A program made the position numbers and the translations under genes. A DNA stretch of 37,430 bases from JBDTNK01 sp039933775 (GTDB taxonomy: Bacteria > Chloroflexota > Limnocylindria > QHBO01): the NCBI GenBank assembly GCA_039933775.1, contig JBDTNK010000016.1:1-37430 (forward strand), written 5' to 3'. Position 1 is the stretch's first letter. Each line of letters starts with the position of its first letter. This document shows positions 31,224 to 37,430 of this stretch, piece by piece. Under the pieces are notes generated by a model that saw nothing but the letters and a program-made list of their open reading frames with translations, was not told where the DNA came from and did no database searches.

Positions 31224-31246
31224 ATATCAGCATGTTTGATGGATAT
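31224..31246. promoter_or_regulatory. LysR-type operator candidate upstream of aceA
   Basis: ATATC (31224-31228) and GATAT (31242-31246) form a perfect inverted repeat with 13 bp between, within the LysR/aceA divergent region. A nearby plus-strand TTGACC (31263-31268) with CACCCT (31286-31291) could be the promoter of the downstream operon. Confidence 0.5.
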
Positions 31247-31297
31247 CATCAGGAGAATCGCCTTGACCGATGTCATCTGTCCGGCCACCCTTGGTAC

Positions 31298-31480
31298 ATG
31301 TTCACAACACTGCCACCCACCACGACACGACCCGTGCGCCGCGTGCCGGTCGACGCAACGACCAATCCATGGCTGACCTGGAGCATCGAAACCCCGGACG
31401 TGCGCCCGGTGCTCAGCAGCGCTGAGATGGCCGAATGCCGCTGCCCGGATCTGTGTGACCGCGACCACGCCAACGAATAG
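31298..31480 (+). CDS. Small Cys-containing ORF upstream of isocitrate lyase
   Basis: 60 codons from ATG 31298 (an ATG further up in frame is possible but would start in the operator). The C-terminus is AEMAECRCPDLCDRDHANE with three Cys. A Pro/Thr-rich N-terminus follows Met (FTTLPPTTTRPVRRVP). TTGACC-17-CACCCT lies 6 nt before the ATG, the leaderless spacing seen elsewhere. Its TAG stop overlaps the AGGAG that serves aceA, so its translation should be coupled to aceA. It is not a family I know; a leader peptide or metal-binding protein are possible. Confidence 0.5.
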   Translation: MFTTLPPTTTRPVRRVPVDATTNPWLTWSIETPDVRPVLSSAEMAECRCPDLCDRDHANE

Positions 31481-31493
31481 GAGATCTGTGCGC

Positions 31494-33785
31494 ATGGTCC
31501 TCGCCGATCCGATCGCTCCTGCCACCACCGCAACCTCGCTCGACGACCATGTCGAGCTGACACGCCGCTGGATGGAGGGTCAACGCTTCGCCGGAATCAC
31601 CCGCCTCTACAGCCCGCGCCACGTGGTGGAGCAGCGGGGGACGATCGAGATCGCCTATCCGATTGCGCGTGACGCGGCTGATCGCTTTTACGATCGGTTG
31701 CAGGGGCTGTTCTCCGCGCGCCGCTCCATCACGACCTTCGGTCCGTACTCGCCCGGGCAGGCGGTAGCGATGAAGCGCGCCGGGATCGAGGCGATCTACG
31801 TCGGGGGATGGGCGACCTCCGCCAAGGGCTCGGCGAACGAGGATCCCGGACCCGACCTGGCGAGCTATCCCCTCTCGCAGGTGCCCGATGAGGCGGCCGG
31901 CATCGTTCGCGCGCTCCTCACGGCGGATCGCAATCAGCGTTTCACGCGTTCGCGAACCGGCGCGGCCGAAGCCGACACCACACCACAGATCGACTTCCGG
32001 CCGTACATCATTGCGGATGCCGACACCGGGCATGGGGGTGACGCACACGTCCGCAACCTGATCCGACGCTTCGTTGAGGTCGGGGTGCCTGGCTATCACA
32101 TCGAGGATCAGAAGCCGGGCGCCAAGAAGTGCGGACACCAGGGCGGCAAGGTCCTCGTCCCGGTCGACGAGCAGCTGAAGCGGCTGAGCGCCGCCCGGTT
32201 CCAGCTCGACGTGATGGACGTGGCCGGCATCATCGTGGCGCGCACGGACGCCGAGGCGGCCAACCTCATTGACGGCGCCGGCGACGAGCGCGATCAACCA
32301 TTCATCCTCGGCGTGACGAACCCGGACGTGCCGTCGTACAAGGCCGGCTACCTGGCCGTCATGCGGCGTCTGCATCATGCCGGCGTCACCGAGCTGAGCG
32401 GCCATCTCCTGTATGCCGTTTCCGCCGAAGAGGCAGAGGCAGCAGATGCATGGCTCCGGCAGGTGGGGCTCGCGACGGCGATTGATGCGGCCGCTCGTGC
32501 GCATCTCGACGTCGTCGGATCCTCGCCCGACGAGACGCTCGACACGATGGCTGACGCGTTTCTGGAAACGTGGCAGGCACAGGCCGGCCTGAAGACGCTG
32601 GGCGATGCAGTCGCCGATCGCATGGCCTTCCGGATCGACGAAGGCGCCGAGCTCGACATGAGCACCGACGAGTGGCGAGCCTTCGCTGCGACAGCCTCAT
32701 GGTCCAGTGTCCGCACCGCCGCGCGCCGCATGAACAGCGGCGTCAGGTGGGACCCGGAGCTGGCGAAGACGCCGGAAGGCTACTACCAGGTTGAGGGCGG
32801 CATTCCCTACGCCATCGCACGGTCGCTCGCCGTCGCGCCGTACGCCGACCTGCTCTGGATGGAGACAAAGACGGCGGACCTCGCAGATGCACGCACCTTC
32901 GCCGAGGCGATTCACGCGTCGTTCCCCGACAGGATGCTGGCCTACAACCTGTCGCCCTCGTTCAACTGGGACACGACCGGCATGTCCGACGATGAGATGC
33001 GCCACTTCCCAGAAGAGCTGGGCAAGCTCGGCTTCGTGTTCAACTTCATCACCTACGGTGGGCACCAGATCGATGGGCTGGCGGCGGAGGAGTTCACGAC
33101 CGCGCTCCGCGAGGACGGAATGCTGGCCCTCGCCCGGCTGCAGCGGAAGCTCCGCCTGCTCGAGTCGCCGTATCGAACGCCACAGACCCTGGTTGGTGGG
33201 CCACGCGCGGACGCTGCCCTGCTGGCCGCATCGGGCCGCACGGCCACGACAAAGGCGATGGGCGCCGGATCAACCCAGACGCAGCACCTGGTGCAGACCG
33301 AGGTCCCGCCTCGCCTCCTGGCCGGGTGGCTTGCCCGCTGGGCCGAGCATCACCGGATCGATGGCGCGCTCCGGGTCTCGCTGCGACCGCACACCGCGGG
33401 TTCGGAGGTGCTCGAGCTGAGCGTATCGGACGCGCTTGGCGAGCGGCTCGCAAACATGGTCTTCACCACGATCCAAGATCGCCGCGGGCGAACCATCCTC
33501 TCGGTCAGAGATCAGAACACCCTGGATCCGGAACTGCGACGGAAACGCCTGATGACGCTCGTGCACCTCTTCCTGATTTACCGGTACGGCGCGTCATCGG
33601 TCCATTACCTCACGCCCACCGACGACAACCGCGCCCAATGCGAGCGCATGCGCGAGCTGGGAATCTTCGAGGCGGTGAACGACGAAATCGGTCAGATCAT
33701 CGTGGCGGACGTCGCACTCGGAACAGTGCGGTCGCTCGTCGGGTCCGAGGACGGCGACCTCGCGCGCCTGATCACCGGGAACTAG
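31494..33785 (+). CDS. aceA: Isocitrate lyase, long (ICL2/AceA2-like) form
   Basis: 763 residues from ATG 31494; GTG 31488 is an alternative nearer the AGGAG at 31479-31483. Isocitrate is split into glyoxylate and succinate, the first step of the glyoxylate shunt. The signature KKCGHQGGKVLVPVDEQ has catalytic Cys213, close to the position in the long mycobacterial ICL2. YIIADADTGHGGDAHVRNLIRR, YHIEDQKPGAKKCGH and YNLSPSFNWDTTG match the family. The ~330-residue C-terminal extension (about 430-763) is the part that distinguishes long forms from the ~430-residue AceA. It is divergent from LysR. Malate synthase is not seen in the window. Confidence 0.92.
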   Translation: MVLADPIAPATTATSLDDHVELTRRWMEGQRFAGITRLYSPRHVVEQRGTIEIAYPIARDAADRFYDRLQGLFSARRSITTFGPYSPGQAVAMKRAGIEAIYVGGWATSAKGSANEDPGPDLASYPLSQVPDEAAGIVRALLTADRNQRFTRSRTGAAEADTTPQIDFRPYIIADADTGHGGDAHVRNLIRRFVEVGVPGYHIEDQKPGAKKCGHQGGKVLVPVDEQLKRLSAARFQLDVMDVAGIIVARTDAEAANLIDGAGDERDQPFILGVTNPDVPSYKAGYLAVMRRLHHAGVTELSGHLLYAVSAEEAEAADAWLRQVGLATAIDAAARAHLDVVGSSPDETLDTMADAFLETWQAQAGLKTLGDAVADRMAFRIDEGAELDMSTDEWRAFAATASWSSVRTAARRMNSGVRWDPELAKTPEGYYQVEGGIPYAIARSLAVAPYADLLWMETKTADLADARTFAEAIHASFPDRMLAYNLSPSFNWDTTGMSDDEMRHFPEELGKLGFVFNFITYGGHQIDGLAAEEFTTALREDGMLALARLQRKLRLLESPYRTPQTLVGGPRADAALLAASGRTATTKAMGAGSTQTQHLVQTEVPPRLLAGWLARWAEHHRIDGALRVSLRPHTAGSEVLELSVSDALGERLANMVFTTIQDRRGRTILSVRDQNTLDPELRRKRLMTLVHLFLIYRYGASSVHYLTPTDDNRAQCERMRELGIFEAVNDEIGQIIVADVALGTVRSLVGSEDGDLARLITGN

Positions 33786-34977
33786 CTTCGAAAACGTCGC
33801 GTCCGGCCCTTGTCTCGCGTACGAGCAGGAGCAGGCCCGCCGCCGCCAGGTACGAGATAGCCATCATCGTGAACGTGACCGGATAGCCAAAGGCGTCGGC
33901 CAGGTTGCCCATGATGAAGGCCCATGCCGCGCCGAAGCCGAAGGCGACGGTGAAGTACACCGCGAAGGCCATGTCGCGAATCGGTCCTTCCGCGCGATCC
34001 GCCAGGTACGCCTGCAGCACCGGTGATTCCGAGAAGACCGCGGTCCCGAACGGGAGCAGCAGCGGCACGAGCAGCAGCAGGTTGGCGCCGGCGGCCAGGA
34101 ATGCGGCGATGCCCGCCGCGCTGAGCACGTAATAGGCGATGAGCGTCGGGCGGCGGCCATATCGATCCGAGAGCCAACCGGCCAGGATGGGACCGATCAC
34201 CGCCCCGACGAGCAAGATGGCGTACAGGAGCGTGGTCGTGCCCTCGTCGATGCCGAGCGGCCCGCGCAGGTAGAGCAGCATGAACGGCGCGACGAGGTCC
34301 AGGCCGCGCCCGCCGGCCGCGACGAGCGAGGCCCCGAGGATGAGCCGCAGGTCGCGGCGGCCGAGGACCTCGCCGAGCTGCGCGCGCACCGTGCCGGCAT
34401 CGCGCGCTCGGCGCCGGTAGGCGACCGTGTCCTCTCGGACGAGGAGCAGGATTAGCGCGCCGATGAGCAGCGCCGGCAGCCCGAACAGCGCCAGCGTGAC
34501 GTTCCAGCCGAATGCGGCGAGAAGCCATGCGCCCAGGAACGGCACGATGATTGTTCCGACATTGCCGCCGCTGATGTGGGCGCTGATCGCGAAGCCGCGC
34601 CGGGTCACCGGATAGATGTCAGACAGCAGCGCGTTGCCGACCACGTGTTGGGGCGACGCGCCGATCCGTGCCGCGCTGATGCTGGCGAGCAGCCCGCCGA
34701 TCGAGCTGGCCACCCCGGCGCTGACGAGGGCTCCGCCGAAGATGAGCTGCCCGATGCCAAGAAGTGCGGGGCGCGCCATCCATCGGTTCACGAAGCCGTA
34801 GAGCAGCTGCATCACGCCGCCCACCGCGGTGGTGATGGCGATGAAGAGCCCGATGTCGCTCGCGCTCAGGGCGAAGTCGGCGATCACGATCGTGTAGACC
34901 AGCGGCATCAGTGCCGACTGCGCGTGGATCACGGCATGGGCCAGCGAGAGCAGCGTGAGGGTCAGCCGCGGACGCAT
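33772..34977 (-). CDS. MFS transporter (exporter-type)
   Basis: 401 residues from ATG 34977 with twelve hydrophobic segments and no recognisable substrate motif. LYGFVNRWMARPALLGIG and GWLSDRYGRRPTLIAYY are MFS loop-2/loop-8 type sequences. The minus-strand TACGAT (34990-34985) is 7 nt before the ATG. Its stop lies inside the last codons of aceA, giving a 14-bp convergent overlap. The divergent MarR gene is the likely local regulator. Confidence 0.88.
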   Translation of the reverse strand: MRPRLTLTLLSLAHAVIHAQSALMPLVYTIVIADFALSASDIGLFIAITTAVGGVMQLLYGFVNRWMARPALLGIGQLIFGGALVSAGVASSIGGLLASISAARIGASPQHVVGNALLSDIYPVTRRGFAISAHISGGNVGTIIVPFLGAWLLAAFGWNVTLALFGLPALLIGALILLLVREDTVAYRRRARDAGTVRAQLGEVLGRRDLRLILGASLVAAGGRGLDLVAPFMLLYLRGPLGIDEGTTTLLYAILLVGAVIGPILAGWLSDRYGRRPTLIAYYVLSAAGIAAFLAAGANLLLLVPLLLPFGTAVFSESPVLQAYLADRAEGPIRDMAFAVYFTVAFGFGAAWAFIMGNLADAFGYPVTFTMMAISYLAAAGLLLLVRETRAGRDVFEASSR

Positions 34978-35011
34978 GGCGCCGATCGTACCCGCTCGTC
35001 GAGCGTGATGC

Positions 35012-35024
35012 TTGTCATCGACAA
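35012..35024. promoter_or_regulatory. MarR-type operator candidate
   Basis: TTGTCATCGACAA has perfect 5-bp arms (TTGTC/GACAA) around ATC. It lies in the 94-bp space between the divergent MFS and MarR genes, upstream of both start regions, a typical place for MarR autoregulation. Confidence 0.5.
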
Positions 35025-35071
35025 CGAGATTGCGGATGGGCTGCGGCGGGCGCCGATGCTACGATCGGTCC

Positions 35072-35533
35072 ATGGCAGCCCGAAGCAAGCAGGACCTGGA
35101 GGCGCGGCTGATCCGCACCGTGCCGCTGCTGATGCGGCACCTGCTCGCGCACGCGCGGCGCAAGCCATCCTGGACGGAGATGACCTACCAGCAGTACAAC
35201 GTGATGCGCATCGTGGCCGGCGAAGGTCCCACCGCACAGGCCGACATCGCGCGCCGCCTGCTCGTCAGCGCGCCGGTCGTCACGCGGCTCGCGTCGGCGC
35301 TGGTGGAGGCGGAACTCATCGAGCGCGGGAACGATCCACACGACAAGCGCTCCGTGGTGCTGCACCTGACCGAGGAGGGGACGCGGCGCGTCACCGCGAT
35401 GCGCAAGGACCTGCTGCGGTCCGCCGGGGAGCTGCTCGAGCCGCTCCCCCACGAGCAGCGCGAGGGCATCGCCGATGCTCTCGAGCAGCTGGAGGTGCTG
35501 CTGCCGGTGCGGAGGAGCTCAGCCCGCCGCTGA
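35072..35533 (+). CDS. MarR family transcriptional regulator
   Basis: 153 residues from ATG 35072, with TACGAT ending 6 nt upstream and no Shine-Dalgarno sequence. The winged helix runs from TYQQYNVMRIVAGEGPTAQADIARRLLVSAPVVTRLASALVEAELIERGNDPHDKRSVVLHLTEEG (about 36-105), including the DxRS(V) wing motif, with N- and C-terminal helices for dimerization. Its 3' end overlaps the convergent MFS gene by 15 bp. It probably controls the divergent transporter gene, perhaps sensing an aromatic or lipophilic ligand. Confidence 0.93.
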   Translation: MAARSKQDLEARLIRTVPLLMRHLLAHARRKPSWTEMTYQQYNVMRIVAGEGPTAQADIARRLLVSAPVVTRLASALVEAELIERGNDPHDKRSVVLHLTEEGTRRVTAMRKDLLRSAGELLEPLPHEQREGIADALEQLEVLLPVRRSSARR

Positions 35534-36952
35534 GACCGGTCCCTCGGGCTTGCGATCGTCAGGGGCGGCGATGGCCGGTATCGGTCCATCCATCTCGCTC
35601 ACCGGCGTGCCGGCATTGATCCGGTACAGGCCGAAGCGTCGAAGGAGCTGCCAGCCGACCAGCAGCACGAAGACGCCCGCCGCCGAGGCACCGATGATGA
35701 ACGCGGCCGGCGCCCCGATCGTCTCGGCCATGAAGCCGGCGAGCAGGCCGCCAACCGGGGCGCTGCCAGCGAAGACCGTGGTGTAGAGCGACATGATCCG
35801 ACCGCGCAGCGCGTGGTTGACGTTCGACTGGATCGTGACGTTGATCGTGTTGACCATGAGCATCGAGAAGAGACCAACGAGCATGACGCTGCCGAAGACG
35901 AGCGGCAGCGCGCGGCTCATGCCGAAGATGATCTCGAAGGCCACGAAGGCCATGCCGCCACCGATCATGAACGGCATCAGTGGCCGCCGATTGCCCAGGA
36001 AGGCGAGCGAGAGCGAGCCGAGGAGCGCGCCGACGCCCATCGCGGCGTACAGCGCGCCGTAGCCGTCAGCGCCCAGCATCAGCGTGTCGCGCGCCAGGAG
36101 CGGGAGCAGGGTCTGAAAGTTCATGCCGAAGGTCGCCATGCCGAAGAGCAGGACCAGCGGCCAGAGCACGATCGGCGTCGCGGTCGCGTAATGCACGCCC
36201 TCCCGCAGGCTGCGCAGGACCGGCGGCTGCTCCCGCACGCCAACCTCACGGTGCAGCTGTGATCCGACCATGAGCCACAGCCCGGCCAGCACTGCGAAGT
36301 ACGAGATGGCGTTGATGCCGAAGCTCCATGCCAGCCCGACGACCGCGATGAGCACGCCGGCGACGGCCGGACCGATGATGCGCGCCGAGTTGAAGGCGGC
36401 CGAGTTGAGCGCGATGGCGTTCATCAGGTCACGAGGCGGAACGAGCTCCGCAACGAACGAGTGGCGCAGCGGCATATCGACCGCGTTCGCCACGCCGAGC
36501 ACCGCGGCGAGCACGTAGATGTGCCACATCTCCACGTTGCCGGTCACCACCAGTGCGAACAGCGTGGCCGCCTGCGCCAGCGCCAGGACCTGGACCGTCA
36601 TGAGGGCACGGCGCTTGTCGACGCGGTCGGCCAGCACGCCGCCCAGCGGCGCCAGGAAGGCCGGTGGCAGGAACTGCAGCGCAAGGACCGATGCGAGCTG
36701 CAGCGGCGTTCCGCCCAGCGTCAGCACGAGCCACGGCTGGCTGACCGACTGCATCCACGAGCCGACCTGGCTGATCACCTGGCCGCCGATGTAGAGGCGG
36801 TAGTTGCGGTGCGCGAGGGCGCTGAACCCGTTGCGGAATCCGCTCCCCTGCGGCCCGGGGCCGGATGCGGCGTGGGGCGAGGGGGCGGGGACGACGCGCA
36901 GGCGCCGAGGGAGGACGCTCGCCAACAGCCGAGCGGGAGAGAGGAGTGTCAT
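35519..36952 (-). CDS. MFS transporter, DHA3/MefA-like family
   Basis: 477 residues from ATG 36952. A ~40-residue Arg/Pro-rich N-terminal tail precedes FSALAHRNYRLYIGGQVISQVGSWMQSVSQPWLVL, the hallmark start of the enterobactin-exporter/MefA-type (MFS_3) group. About twelve helices follow, and GVLADRVDKRRALMTVQ is the loop-2 motif. It is likely a drug or siderophore exporter; substrate not readable. A 13-bp palindrome lies immediately upstream. Confidence 0.9.
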   Translation of the reverse strand: MTLLSPARLLASVLPRRLRVVPAPSPHAASGPGPQGSGFRNGFSALAHRNYRLYIGGQVISQVGSWMQSVSQPWLVLTLGGTPLQLASVLALQFLPPAFLAPLGGVLADRVDKRRALMTVQVLALAQAATLFALVVTGNVEMWHIYVLAAVLGVANAVDMPLRHSFVAELVPPRDLMNAIALNSAAFNSARIIGPAVAGVLIAVVGLAWSFGINAISYFAVLAGLWLMVGSQLHREVGVREQPPVLRSLREGVHYATATPIVLWPLVLLFGMATFGMNFQTLLPLLARDTLMLGADGYGALYAAMGVGALLGSLSLAFLGNRRPLMPFMIGGGMAFVAFEIIFGMSRALPLVFGSVMLVGLFSMLMVNTINVTIQSNVNHALRGRIMSLYTTVFAGSAPVGGLLAGFMAETIGAPAAFIIGASAAGVFVLLVGWQLLRRFGLYRINAGTPVSEMDGPIPAIAAPDDRKPEGPVSAAG

Positions 36953-36956
36953 ACTT

Positions 36957-36969
36957 TTAGCAATGCTAA
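36957..36969 (-). promoter_or_regulatory. Palindromic operator candidate upstream of MFS gene
   Basis: TTAGCAATGCTAA is a perfect inverted repeat with a one-base centre, 4 bp before the ATG at 36952. On the minus strand it includes TAGCAT, a possible -10 box, so a bound repressor would block RNA polymerase. Confidence 0.55.
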
Positions 36970-37011
36970 CAAATTGGGGCGCAGAGCGCCACCCTTACGA
37001 TCGCCTGAGTG

Positions 37012-37430
37012 TCAGCTCCCGAAGAGCAGGTCGCGGATGATCGGCATGGCCGGCGTTCCGTGCGACAGCAGTCGCTCGAGATACGGCCGATAGGCGAACT
37101 CCGCGCCTGCCGCTTCGGCCCGCGTACGAGCCTCGGCCTCGAGCGCGTGCATCTCGACACTGCCCAGGAAGTATTCACATAGCTGCGTCGAGCTCAGGCG
37201 CGCACGGTCCCACTTGTTTGCCGCCTCGGACTCCTCCTGGAAGCCCTGCCGCACCATCAGATCCATGGCCTCCTCGCGCGTCATGGCGCCGGTGTGGATC
37301 TCGATGTCCATCATCGTGTTCGTGATCGCGCGCAGGTAGAACTTCCAGTGCACGAGCATGAGGGCAGGATCGTCCGCGCCGTAGCCGACGTCCATCATCA
37401 CCTGCGTGATGTAGACCGCCCAGCCCTCGG
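37012..37430 (-). CDS. DUF885 family protein, C-terminal part
   Basis: The frame is open to the right edge (about 139 residues visible). EGWAVYITQVMMDVGYG, LRAITNTMMDIEIHTGAMTREEAMDLMV, GFQEESEAANKWDRARLSSTQLCEYFLGSVEM and the final SHGTPAMPIIRDLLFG are all in the C-terminal half of DUF885, a predicted zinc peptidase-like family with an upstream HExxH motif that is outside the window. The start is beyond the window. Confidence 0.9.
   Translation of the reverse strand, partial: EGWAVYITQVMMDVGYGADDPALMLVHWKFYLRAITNTMMDIEIHTGAMTREEAMDLMVRQGFQEESEAANKWDRARLSSTQLCEYFLGSVEMHALEAEARTRAEAAGAEFAYRPYLERLLSHGTPAMPIIRDLLFGS

Noticed and set aside
1..37430. tRNA, rRNA, phage, transposase or toxin-antitoxin genes
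   Set aside because: No cloverleaf, ribosomal RNA core, integrase, DDE/HUH transposase or toxin partner was recognised; the HTH genes stand alone.

Overview
The window is high-GC bacterial chromosome. Genes are densely packed on both strands, with many 4-bp start/stop overlaps and many apparently leaderless promoters (a TANNNT box 6-8 nt before the start codon). The content includes a B12-dependent ribonucleotide reductase, a zinc-ribbon/cyclase/AAA/TPR signalling giant, a long isocitrate lyase, a DUF971-PIG-L cluster and many small regulators. This fits a soil or freshwater Chloroflexota of the Limnocylindria/Ellin6529 type or a similar high-GC lineage; the assignment is inference. I saw no rRNA, tRNA, CRISPR array, phage gene or transposase.

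Layout. 1-2.2 kb: 5' part of nrdJ with a paired NrdR-box site, then an HTH regulator bracketed by two copies of a ~138-bp inverted-repeat element. 2.2-6.8 kb: cyclase-ATPase-TPR protein, a third copy of the element, and a membrane protein. 6.8-9.0 kb: decayed tandem repeat, a truncated winged-helix gene, a GH26-like lipoprotein and a cupredoxin lipoprotein. 9.1-13.8 kb: NarL-type two-component pair, then a TetR (with two HTH domains)-ABC ATPase-permease operon. 13.8-18.0 kb: two further repeat elements, a histidine phosphatase, and the operon O-methyltransferase-sucrase/ferredoxin-like-DUF6220-lysA, in which two genes appear to start at CTG inside a CTGA overlap. 18.0-22.6 kb: PAC2 protein, fourth copy of the first element, and the coupled operon propeller protein-DUF971-PIG-L deacetylase. 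22.8-27.6 kb: nitrilase, second copy of the second element, tandem GNAT, small membrane protein, DtxR regulator, S51 peptidase, and a second HTH regulator paralogous to the first. 27.6-33.8 kb: triple-palindrome element, acetyl-CoA synthetase, coiled-coil protein, LysR and isocitrate lyase. 33.8-37.4 kb: MFS transporter/MarR/MFS transporter and the 3' end of a DUF885 gene.

Functionally, acetyl-CoA synthetase, a LysR regulator and the long isocitrate lyase form an acetate/glyoxylate-shunt block. The MarR and TetR genes look like local controllers of neighbouring exporters.

The most interesting signal is non-coding. Three families of short dispersed inverted-repeat elements fill most of the larger intergenic gaps. 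Family 1 has four copies of ~136-139 bp, family 2 has two copies of 138-139 bp, and family 3 has two loci each carrying three 20-bp palindromes at an exact 52-bp period. Two paralogous HTH proteins with an unusual shared C-terminal domain sit next to such elements. A regulator/repeat partnership is a hypothesis, not something the sequence proves.
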